The notes under the pieces are model-generated. The model made no database searches, was not told the origin of the DNA, and saw nothing but the letters and a program-made list of their open reading frames with translations. From Micractinium sp. NFX-FRZ (lineage: Eukaryota > Chlorophyta > Trebouxiophyceae > Chlorellales > Chlorellaceae): a stretch of DNA of 64,000 nt. Location: contig JAPTJF010000151.1 of NCBI GenBank assembly GCA_029339195.1, positions 62,001-126,000 of the forward strand, in the 5' to 3' direction. Positions 35,201 to 47,200 of the stretch are shown piece by piece; position 1 is the first letter of the stretch, and every line of letters begins with the position of its first letter. The position numbers and the translations under genes are program-made.

Positions 35201-38200
35201 AGCAACCATGGTCTCCACCCAGAGCACTGCGCTGCCACCAAGGCACTTTAATTACAGATAGGCAGCTCTGCTGGATGCCACGCGCTCTTCAAACACCTGA
35301 AAGTGCCGCAGCCAGGGTTGTTGACGGGGGTGTCACAAAAACGGCCGTCTCCAATGGTGATGGTGTTGGGGACGGCATAGGGTGTGGAGAAGGAGACCAA
35401 GCTGATGCAGCCCCTGACCCGGGTGCAGTACAAAGTGGCGGCCAGGGTGCCCCCGCAGCTTGCACTGTATTCCCGGCACCAGTCGATTGGGCGTCCTGCC
35501 ACGCTCGGGTTGTCGAAGCGCAACATGTCTGCATGAGCGGGCAAGGCGGGTAGTTGGTCAGGTGGGATGGTTGGTGCGTGGCCTGCCTCAACTTCCCCGC
35601 TGGCCAGACAACGCAGTGGACTAACCTAGCCGACCGGGTTGGCAGGCAAATGCACACGCACCGCAGGGTAGGGGGGGAGCCGGGGGAGGGGAGGGCGGGG
35701 GCGGCGGGGCGGGGGCGCACTTGTCATATTCCATCCAGATGCGGTGGTGCGTGCTGCGTGGGAAACGTGCAGTTGAGACATATTCATGGGCTTGCCACAG
35801 GCGTCGTGCATACTTTAGCTGGCATAAATACAGCTTCCTTACAGCTTCCCCCTGCTATGCAAGGCCATCATCTGCACAGCATGGTCAGCGCACGCCGCGC
35901 GACTCTTCTGCCAGCCCTCTGTCCACATCTCACCTGCCACCGGTGAAGGCGTCTGCCTCCCAACGTCCCCCCAGGCCTCTGATTGCCCAATGGCCGAGTT
36001 TTCCGCGGCTGCAGGTCAGGGGCAAGTTACAGGCCAGTGCACTCAGTCTTGGCCTGCATGACGCGCAAGTGGCGCTGGCGGTGGAGCATGGCCGTGGAGC
36101 ATGATCAACCCAAGCGTGAGCACGCAGCAAAGACTCACTAGAAGGGGAATTCTTGCAAGGCAAAGTCCCCTTTGCCCTGGTGGCCAGCGTCCACGTTTTG
36201 AGGAATGTGCAAGGCTGCAGGAAGAGGGGACAGGTGCCTGTGAGGGAGCGGACTGTGGGACATGCCCTGTGGACTGCCTTGCAAGTTGTAACACGGTGCG
36301 CCTGACCGCCAAGGATGCAACCAGGCCATGCTGGAGCATGCGAGCGCAAGTGATGGTGCTATTACGCAATACCTCTGGCGCTGATTAAGGAGATGAAAGA
36401 GTGTGTGCAGGCCTAGAGCATACCCGCACAGCTGCAGAGGGCATGTTAGGGTCCCACCCACCGGTGTGATCGGGTAGCAGTGTGTACCAGCCTGCGGGAG
36501 GCCCCCAGGTGCTGCCGTCGTACCCCAACCCTGAGGCGTACTGCCAAAACTCGTTGGGGTTGTAGTTTGTGCTGGTCCTGCAAGGGCGAGGTGGGGTGAG
36601 GTGGGGCCATTGCTGGGCACCATTTGCAGCTCAGGCAGGCGGTGCGTCTGCATGGAGCATGTGTCTGCATGGAGCTTGTGTGCTGGTGCATGGCAAGACA
36701 TAGCATAACAGAGAAGCCAGTGCACAAGGGCTGGCCGCGCCTAGCGCATGAACTACTAGATGACACCCGCTGTGGCTGCAAGCTGCCCGCGGTTGCCGGC
36801 TGCCAGTGGGAGGCACCTGAAGTGAATGACGCGGCTATGGGACGAGTCGGTAGCCCAGAACCTGCAGGAGACCATGGGGCACTTCGCAGGGCAAGATGGG
36901 AGCTGCTCAAGCAACACTTGTCGAAAAGAATGCAGGTCAAAACACGGCCATTCCAGTGCTCGCCGTTCCCTCAAGCGAATGAAATGGCGTCACCGCAGGC
37001 GTGGCGCTTGCCTCAGGGCCCGCGGACTGCTGAACTTGCTGAGGGCCTGCAGGCCAGTCGGGGGGATGGCAAGGTTTTTTGGGGATTGCCCTTGAGGCTC
37101 ACCCCCTGGCTCAACGGGCGCCAGCCATGACACCTTCACAACCCTACGAAATGTGCTTCAAAGCCGGACAGTGGTGCGGGGCACTGTGCAGCAGCACCTC
37201 ATTGCACGCTCAGCAGCTCTTGCTCCCAGCACTCACTGCGCGGGGGAGGTGGCCCCAAGAGGCGCCGTTGAGGCTGCCGTCTGTGCCCAGAGCGTCGGTT
37301 TCAACCACGGGGAAGGTCTCGCGCAGCCGAAGGCTCGGGTTGGCCCCGGCTTTGTTCTGCAGGCGTGGTTGGGCGTGGTGAAGCACAAACGTAAGGGCTG
37401 GCGACCGAGTCGGGCATGGTGGATTCTCCCGCGCAACCAATGCGGCTTGTATGCCGCCTCGATGTCAGACATGCATCACACAATACAGACACCGTTGCTT
37501 GGTGCCATTGGAAGCGCCATCGCTGCCCCTCTCACCAGGTAGGACGCGATGAGGACCCAGCAGCTGCCGTCGGGCAAGCGCTCCATGCTGGCATCGCTGG
37601 GCATGACCGCCGGGAACTTGTCCCAGGGGCTGCATGGGGCGCAGGGAGAGTCGGTAAGCTCATGAAGAGTGGCACACGAGAAGATGAGCGGACAGACAGG
37701 CATGTAGGCTGGCACGCAGGCAGGCACGCATTAATGGCTCGATTCCTGCTAACGGTGCATGGACCACAAAAACACAGTGTTGCAGATGGCAACAAGAGGC
37801 CATCCAAGGTCGCACTCACTTGGCTGTGGGGGTGAGCTTCCACGTGGATGAGGGGGTGCCTGCAAGCATTACCATGCAGGCGATCAACGTTATCATACCT
37901 GTTGGTGGCATTCATGCGCGTGCGCTGACAACACCATGCCCACAAGCCCAAATGGCACCGCCTGCATTGTGCTGATGAAGCCTCGCACATGCTGTGCACC
38001 ATCCCACACACCCGCCCCATGTGACGCCACCACTTCCTCTGTCGCGTCCCAATCCCATTACCTCTCATTGCAAGCCCACCTGCGATGTTTGAGTCGGGGT
38101 CAACATTCCTCACAGCGATTGTGCCTCCTGCAGCAATTGTGTCGGGCATGGGACGCTGCATCAACGGGCCAGCAGTGGGCGTGCCAACGGCACCACGAGA

Positions 38201-41200
38201 CCGCCTCAACTCGTGCAGCCACCCAGCTCTCATGCCAGCTCAAGACACGAGGCCCGCAGAAGCAGGGTTCGCATGCTTGCTCCCTTGGCAAGCGCCTTCA
38301 CTGGTGGGCAATACAAACATCCGCCCCAGCGGCAGGCCTCGCCTGGGTGTAGGAAGAAGAAAGGCTGCACTGCCTTCCGGCCCGCAACTTCGCAATCCGC
38401 AAAGTTTGCATAGCCGCTGTTAAGGTCCTCTACATAATCGTAACCCACATCCGTGATCCTGGCTGCACAGAGGAAGGCGGCAGGCGCACGGGTGGCGTCA
38501 GCAGAGGCACGTGCAGCGGGGGCCTCTGCGCCCTTGAGAATGAGCCACCCTGCTATTGTGCACGGCATTGGCTGGATTCCCCTGCTGCCTGTTGGGCTGT
38601 GCTTACCGTCGGAGACAAGGTTGGCGCCATTTCCATTGGTGACATACCAGTGATATCCCCAGACCTGCAAGCACATGGACCCGGCGCCACAGGTTGGCAG
38701 TGCCTTTTGCCGCTGCAAACCGCTCTAAGGAGGTGCGCCAGGGGCCAGAAGCCCATCCCACCCCCATGCATATGCCGCTGAGATCTCTAGAAAACAGTCA
38801 TTTTCCAGGCACGAGCAAGACGACCCGAACAGTATCGTTTTGTGCAGGCAACGCACCCATCTCCAAGCAGCGGTGTTGCCGTACTTGATGCACCCCTCAA
38901 CATATTCAATCTGCAGTATGAATCGGGAGAATCGGGTTCAGACAAAGGCCGCAGGCCATGCGTGCATCGTGTGGGCACGGGTCAGCCACGAAGCCACCTG
39001 CAGTTAGGCTTTGCCAGGCATTCCTCAAGACGTGCAACCACAAAGCCTGTCTGGCGTCTCACCTTGTACCATCCCTTGGGCCAGGTGGTGCTGCCTTGGG
39101 CCGTGCGGAACAGCTGGGGGGTGGTGGAAAGGAAAGGAAAAAAGGAAATGTACTCCCTTAGGCGTGGGTTGACGAAACTGGGACGTGGTAAAGGCCTCCT
39201 ATCGGTAGGCTTCCGTTGGTTGCCCCCTCCTATCAAGTCCGAAGACTATCATGCAGGGTATGACGTAACACGTCAATCCTTAGGAGGGCCCAGCTACGAT
39301 GATGTATCATTATCCTTCCGGCATAACCGTACCACTTGAGTCAAGTCATCAGCACGACTTGAACCCCGGTCTCCTGACAGATAGCTTCGCATCGGTTACC
39401 ACTACACTATCCGGTGGTGTCCCAGGGCGGGGGGGGGGGGTGGTGGAAAGAATGTCTCCCACAACGCTGTGGACAGGGGAACATGGGTTGGGGAGGCTCA
39501 GAAATCCCGAGGGCAGACTGTAAACCCCCAAAAGCACAAACAGTGCACACCCTCGCAAACACAAAAGAGGGATGCAAGGGAGTAAGGGAGCGCAGCAGTG
39601 TGGGCAGCCTTACATGGAATCAACGTCCGTCATGGGTGCCAGGGACCAGGTGGGGGGCGGAGTGCCTGCATGTGGCATGTAGGCAGCTTAGGACGCCAGC
39701 TAACAGCCTACTAAAGGAAGGTTGAGCACAAATCAATCTCACAACCATTCTGACGATGTGTCGCTGGTAGCCATCATAGTGTGCGGGGCACATCGCGCAG
39801 ACAAGCGAGCGTGACCCATTCCAGCTCTCAAAGCGCGCCAGTTTTGCCCAACACGCTGTGTGCGCAAGGTGTGTGGACCAGATCGGAACATGCACTCCAC
39901 ATGGCAGCCCTGAGCAAAAGCAGCGACGTGCAAAAGCCCAGGGAGACCTTGACTAGCGAATGCGTCGTTGTAAGAAAGCACCAGGGTTTCCCGTCCACAG
40001 GCAGCCTCAGGCAACCAGACAAAAGAAAAGCATGCTTCACATGTGATTAAACTCACCAGCCACGTTGTCAGCAAAGCTTGCGCCATCCTCCAGCTTGATG
40101 CCCAGGGGCCCACCGGCGTGGTAGAACCGGACCTTCTGCACCTGCTCCAGCCCAGCAGCCGTGGTGTCCGCAACGGTGGCGTACCCGCTGCCATCGCTGC
40201 CCAGGCTGGTGAGGGGCGCTGCAGCATGATGTAGCAGGGCTATTGCAGTCGGATTGCAGAGTCTGTATTGAGCACACCTAGAAACACCTAGGGAACCCTT
40301 TTTGCCACAAGAATTCTTCAAGAGTGTAGCATACACCGCGCCACCCGAGGCAGCGTGTCTCCAGCCAGCGCAACCCCCAGCAAAGCGCAGGCCCCAGCCA
40401 GCGCAGCTCCCAGCAAGCGCAGCCCCCAGCAAGCGCACCCCCCAGCTAGCACAGCCACCTAGTAAGCGCAGCCTCCAGCAAGCACAGCCACCTAGCATGC
40501 ACGCAAAGCAGCCCTCACCGGTGCGGAGCTTGGTGCCGGTTGAATCGGTGAGATACCAGCTGCAGACGGAGAGGCGGGCGTAAGGTTGAGAAGTGAGGCC
40601 AGCAGGCAGCTGCAGCTCCACAGGCACCCGCGGTGCAGGATGGTGCCACTCTGCAGCCAGAGGGTAGCTGCATTTGCATGTGCAAGTTAAGAGGCATGGG
40701 CCTTACAGGCCACACCTTGCGGGCCGGTCAGGGCCCTTGCTCGCACCTGTGGCCCCATGTGAATTCTCCCTCGGCATCATACTTCATGGCACCTTCGGTG
40801 TACTTGACCTGCGGTTGTGAGAGGGTGGCATTGCGAAAGCCAGAAGGAAGGCCGGGGTGTGACGTGTGGTGCGCGCACAGTGCACCGCAACCCGTCGCAG
40901 CTGGCTGGCTCGTTTGGCTTGATTTCCTGTTTGGCTTACCCAACCCCATACCCTCGGGCTGCATCTTTCTTCCTCCACCAGCGCCCGGTGCATGCTCATG
41001 CTCACCTCATACCACCCGGCGGGCACGTTGGTGGCGTCGGATGAATCCTTGAACAGGCTCACCACTCCATCCACGGTGCCCACCGCACTGCAGGGGCCCA
41101 GAGGAGCATGAGCACGGTACTTGTTTGCAGAGAAGGGCCACACGGCAGGCTGGGAGTGGGCGGCTGGCGGCCAGGGCACCACAGGCAGGCAGGCAAGCAT

Positions 41201-44200
41201 GACAGGACAGGATGCACCCTCAATGCTGGCGGTGCCCTCACCTGTATGGGTCTGCGGGCTTGGTTGTGGGTGTCAGCTCCCATGTGGTGCTCGGGCTGCC
41301 TGCAGGGATGGGGAGTGCAGCAGGCAGGATGGGTGCTCTGCGTCAGCCCAGGCTGCTGCCAAGGCCAGCCAGCTGCACACTCGCACCCTGCTTCCCATGG
41401 GGCTGCATGGAGCCTTTGGGTGCCGAGGTGGGCGCTCCACACAGAAAAAGGCGCCCTCGTGCACTAAGGGGACTGAACTGGGCTAGCACGCCCCTAGCAT
41501 GCCTCTAGCACGTGCGTGGCTTGAGGAAGACAGCAGAGGTGTGCGCCAGTGCTCAGCACCTATCGACACAGCCCACACCCTTCATGGTGACCCACAGCCT
41601 CATCCTTGCCTGCAATGGGCGGGGCGCCAGCAAAGTCTGCGATGCCGACGGGACCGCCCTTGTGGTAAAACACGACGTCCTGCACCGCTTTTGCGCCGGT
41701 GAGGCCGCCAGCCGTGGCCTCTGCCACGGAGCTGTAGCCGCACGTCGCATACGCCGTGCCGCAGCCCGCGGCTGGGGTGGGGATAAGCGGGTCTGCAGCA
41801 GCGAGGAGGGAGTGCGACACTGCTACCTCAGTACGATGCAGGTGCAGCGTTCTTCTCATGCCGGCATGCAGGTGGGTGGCCGGGGCACGCAGGCAGCTGG
41901 CCGGTAGACAGGCAGGTAGGCAAGTAAAGCCTGCAGGCAGGCCCACAGACAGGCAGGCACGCAGGCAACCTTTCTCCCACCATGTCCCCCCTCCTACCGC
42001 TCTGCAGCAGCTGCTTGTTGTCATCCACCAGCCACCAGGTGTAGCCTTGCACCCAGGCGTCGTTGGCTGTGTACTTGATGGCGCCCTCAATGTAGCCCAG
42101 CTGCAGGAACCGGGGATGTGTGCCATCGGGAGGGTGCTCGGTTCAGCCCCAGTCTGAGGCGTGCTTGCCGGTGCACACGACACGGGGGCATGACACTGCA
42201 TTTGCTGGCTTTGTTGTGGGACAGAGCAGCGAGTGCGGCCCCGGTCCCCGGTCCAGGCCCACTAAGTGCGGCATGCATGCATGCATAGGCCGCTGCCCCA
42301 CGGCACGCGCCTTGTACCAGCCGGCCGGCAGGTTGGTGCCCTCATATGGGTCAGCAAAGAGTGCCACTGCTCCAGAGACGCCAGGGACAATGCTGCAAGG
42401 CAGAGCGGGCAGGGGCATCGCAGGGGGAGGGCCAGGACAGCGGTCTGAGCTTGCCTGGCAGCAGCACGTGTGCCGCACCTGAAACGCCTCCTGCAGGTGC
42501 AGCTGCAGCCGTCATTCTCAGCGACCTGCAGCGACCACTGCTGAGACGTACACGGTGTAACAGGAAGGAAGGAAGGAAGGAAGCGGAGGCCCCGCAGCTG
42601 CGGCAACATTGCACTATGCCGCAACCCTCCCATGTTGTCCGCTTCCATGGATGCATCTCTCACGTCGAGTTGATGGGCGGCATGGGGGGCCGAGGCGGGC
42701 TGGGAGGTGAGGGGGGCGGGAACTGCGCGCACTTGTCGTATTCCATCCAGATGCGGTGCTGGGTGCTGCAGGGGCGGTGTCAGTGGCAGCGGCAATAAGG
42801 AAGGCATGCTGGGGGGTGTGGCAGGTAGCAGCAGCGCTTGCTGGTAGCTGCATCATAGCCCAGCGTGCACCAGGCATCCTGATGGCTCACGTCCCACGAA
42901 CAGGCATCCTGATGGCTCACGTCCCACAAATATTGAATGCGCTGAGCTCGCCCCAGTGAAAGTCGAGCTCTGAGCAGCAGTGCACCTGTGGTCTGTGAAT
43001 ACGTCATCCACCTCCCAGCGTTGCCCGTTGCCTCGTGCTGCCCAGTGCGCCACGTCCCCGGTGTAGAAGGGGAAGTCGGTCAAAGCGAGGTCCCCCTCGT
43101 TCTGGTCACCCAAGTTGGCGGTCTGAGGGATGTGTGTGGCTGCAGCCACGGCGCGGCACACAAAGTGCACATTCTCGTGCAAATGCCTGGTGCGCCTGCC
43201 ACGGTAGCGCGCACTTGTGCACAACCGTGCCGATCTCAATAGAGGGTTCACTGGGATGCAGGGGTGGAAGCAAGGCCGTGCGGCTGCACTACAGCCGCCT
43301 AAGTAGGCAGCCCAAGCAAGCGGCACCCTACCTGTGTGGTCGCCCATCAGAGTGTACCAGCTGGCAGGCAATGGCATGGTGTTGCCGTCATAGCCCACCC
43401 CCGAGGCGTACTGCCACATCTCGTTGGGGGTGTAGGTGGCGCTGGTCCTGCAAACATGCACATAGATTGGGTTGTTTAGGCACTGGTGTATGTAGGTTAC
43501 AAATGGTGCATCCTGCATTGCGTGATTGCCGTGCATCTGTGATCAACGTGACCAGGCAGCCAATATGAAAGCCCGATGTACAGGGGGTGATGGGTGCACA
43601 GACATGGGTGCACAGAGCAGGCAAAACAAGGAACATGCCCGGGACTGCTCACTTGAAGTGGATCTTGCGGGCGTGGCCCGAGCTCACAGCCCAAAACCTG
43701 CAAGTTGGCGAGTGGGATGGGGTGCGTCTTTGGGCGAGGAGCAGCCTTATGCACCATGCCGCATCCCTTCTGCTTGCCTGATGGCGCATGCACCCCAACG
43801 GCCGCACAGGGCCGAGCGAAGCAGCCCCAAGCATGCCGACTGGTATTGCGCCTGGCAGCTACAAAGGCATTAAGCACATGCCCGCTGCCTTGCCTGAGCG
43901 CACGGGACCCGTTGAACTTGCCGAGTGCCTGCAAACGGCCGGGCCAAACAATTACCTTCAAGAGCGCCCCAAGCATTGTGCACTAAGCCTTGCTAGCGCG
44001 GCACATAAGCAAGTGGCTTCCAGTACCAGGGCACATCCGTTGGACTCTCAGTTGTCATTACGGCCAACGTGCTGTGCCGTGCCCCCTCCACTCCCCAGCC
44101 ACTCACAGCTTGGGGGAGGTGCCCCCAGGAGGCGCCGTTCAGGCTGCCGTCTGTGCCCAAGGGTGATTTATCAACCACAGGGTAGGTCTCACGCAGCCGA

Positions 44201-47200
44201 AGGTTCGGGTTGGTGCCTGCCTTCTTCTGCAGGCATGTGGGCAGGCACGTGGCCAATCCGGCACACCATCCAGGTGGAAGGCGACAATGCTGGTGCCACC
44301 TTCAAGTGCTGGTATGTAGCACTCAATTCGCCATCACAGTGCACCAGCAGTGTGCCAGTGCCAGCGTCGTGCGCGCCAGCGCCAGTGGTGCCCCGCTCTT
44401 ACCAGGTAGGACGCGATGAGCACCCAGCAGCTGCCGTCGGGCAGGCGCTCCATGCTGCCAGCGCTGGGCACAACTGCCGGGAACTTGTCCCAGGGGCTGC
44501 ACGGGGGGCAGGCGGCGGGGTCGAAGGGTCGAGGGGTGACTGCAGCTGGGGCCAAGCACAGTCTCTATTACAGGCCGGCAGGCCGGCAGGCGGATGCTTG
44601 GGCGGGCGGCCAGGCAGGCAGGCAGGTGGCGAGGAATGCAGCTGCCGGCCGGCCGGCAAACGTAGCCGTACGACAAGTCAACGGGTGATCCAGCAAAGAC
44701 CATGAAGTCGGGACCCGCCCGTCCAGCAGCAGCCCTTTTGTGAGGGGAGTGCAGGCTACAGCAGGATCACTTGACCGTCGGGGTGAGCCTAAAAGTGGAG
44801 GATGGAGCGCCTGCAAGGAGAGTGCGTGGGGTTAACGTTGGGAGCACGCCGCACCGGCATCCCCGCCTCAACTTTGATCCACCAAGTGTCAGCTACCGAC
44901 TAACTACATGAACAGGTGGTTGTTGCATGCGCATCGCTGGGAAGCTCCCGGGGAGCTGGCTGGGCCAAGGGGCAAAGGCCTGTGCTCCATGACCCACCGT
45001 CTACGTTGTTCATCACGTTGCCGTCAAAGTCCCTGACGCCAATGGGCCCTCGTGCAGCATCCACGGGCACATGTACTGTATGAGTATCGTGAAAAGTGTT
45101 TGCATGCGGGAACCATGCGAGCGGTGAGATAATGGGGGCTGGGTGTGCTCAACCGTTGGGAAGGGGAGCCGCCCCCCCCCCCCCCTCCACAGTGCTCAAG
45201 GCTTCCCTTGGAGGCGTGGCGACCGGCATTAGGAGCACGCGACAAAACACATGCCTGCCGCTCATGCTGCCCCTTCTGTTTCTGCCGATGGTAGGAAGCA
45301 CGTCGATTGAAACGGCTTGCCAAGAGTTGCCCCCCCCCCCCCCCCACCCGCAACTCCCCACCGTTGTGGTAAAACACAAAAGGCTGGACGGCCTTGCGGC
45401 CAGCCTCCTCGCAGGCTGTAAAGTTTGCGTAGCCGTCGGCGATCCCGTCGTTGATGTAGCTGAACCCAGCTTCGGTGATGCGGGCTGCAGCGGCGCGAGC
45501 GGGAGAGCGTGCAAATGAGGCGCACGGCACAGGTGGGGCTGTGCGAGTGAGGCGCGCGGCACAAGGGAGGACTGTGCGAGATAGGAGGCAGAATGGAGGG
45601 GGGCGCGCGAGGGAAGGGCATGAGACAGATGCAAATGCAAGTGGGAGGAATGAGGTGGGCCACGAGTGAGCGCTGTGGGGCAGGGCCTTGTAAGATACTT
45701 CACAAGCAAGCAGAGTATGCTGGTGAGGCCAGCGCGCACGTGCTCCTGCCGCGCCTGTCCCTGACAGGCACACATGCATGGCGCCGCATGCCTGCCCCAC
45801 CCCCCACCCTCCACCCAGCCGGGGCAGCAATCACACTTACTGTCGACCAGCTTGACTCCGTTTGCATTAACTGGGTACCAAAGCCACCCCCAGTGCTGCA
45901 AGCACGTGAGCCAAGTAGCAACAGGTCAGAAGTGGGGTGGGCTGCATATTGAGCACTGCATGCGGAGCAAGGCAGCGCCAGAGCCAAAGCCCCGAATCAG
46001 CTGGCATGCATTGCATGTTTGTGCAACTTGGTGCGACACTGCCCCCGATCTTGGGTCAGACAACTTACCCAGGGCCAGCCAGTGACGTATTTGATGCATC
46101 CCTCCACATACTCGATCTACAGACGAAAGGGTCGAGGCAAAAGCATTGTGCAAACCGAGCAAAGGCTGGGGAGCCGGGTCCCTTCCACAGTGCATGGCGC
46201 GGTGGGACCCGCTCTCGTGTTGACAAAAGGGCGGTGCCCCCTGCTGTGAGTGAGCATGCATTTCAAACCCCACCTTGTACCAGCCCTTGGGCCAGGTGGT
46301 GGTGCCCTTTGCCGTGAGGAACAGTTTGGTCACTCCTCCGTTTGACTGCCCAGCCACACTGCAAGGGACTTGGGCGCGGCGCGGGGGGAGAACGTCAGAG
46401 CAGGGAGGCAGGCAGCGGCCATGGGCGGCAGAGGGCGGTACAGGTAGGCGCTGATGCATAGAGAGAACGAAACAGTGTGGACATAGCCTTACAGGGAGTC
46501 GGGGTCCATGACGGGTGCCAACGACCAGGTGGGCGGCGGGGTGCCTGCAAGGCAAAGTCAGGCCCTTGGATGCGTCGACCGGCAAAGTCAGGGTCGGCGT
46601 AGAGGGGAGCAAAGCAAGCGTAGCATGCGCAAGACAGGCGCGTGTCATGAAGCAGCGCAAATGCACCGCACGCTTACCGGCCACGTTGTCAGCAAAGCCC
46701 GCGGAATCCTCCAGCTTGACTGCCAGCGGCCCGCCGGTGTGGTAGAACCGGACCGTCTGCACCTGCTCCAGCCCAGCAGCCGTGGTGTCCGCAACGGTGT
46801 CGTATCCGCTGCCGTCGCTGCCCAGGCTTGTGAGGGGCGCTGCAGCGGGGGGAGAGCGGGGAGGAGCAACGCCGTCTGTGAGCTACTGGAGCGTGCGTGC
46901 ACTGGTCTGGCAGCTACAAGCAATACATGCTACGCACGCATCACAGCAACAGCAACATGGATGCAAAGTGCAGAAGCAAGACGAGGTCCCTACCCGCACG
47001 CAGCTTGGTGCCTGACGAGTCGGTGAGGAACCAGCTGCAGGGGAGGGGAAGGGGCGTGCACACGCACAGGTGAGAGACGGTACAGGTACCAGGTGAGAGG
47101 CGGTACAGGTACCCAAGTGACAGGCGTTTGGATGACAATAAAGGGTGCAGCTCGGCAGGGCACCTGCCGATGCAAGCGGCAGATGCGCCGGTGGCCTGAG

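Larger units (their letters stand above)
37820..44496 (-). repeat. Cassette 2 (A2-B2a-B2b-B2c) of the giant protein
   Basis: A2: 44496-44403, 44226-44107, 43928-43894, 43697-43653, 43447-43332, 43139-42986, 42765-42664. B2a: 42392-42311, 42100-41998, 41792-41610, 41299-41242. B2b: 41087-41006, 40808-40747, 40559-40519, 40218-40057, 39665-39614. B2c: 39466-39063 (interrupted), 38910-38857, 38664-38607, 38462-38343, 38127-38080, 37859-37820. All Ba and Bb exons, and the first five A exons, have the same length as in cassette 1. A2 lacks one intron that A1 and A3 have. This is a tandem duplication of about 6.7 kb that is old enough to have diverged introns. Confidence 0.8.

Noticed and set aside
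39355..39434. A functional tRNA-Asp gene
   Set aside because: Box A- and box B-like sequences and a GTC triplet are present, but the acceptor and anticodon stems do not pair. The segment is the head of a SINE-like insertion with target duplications.
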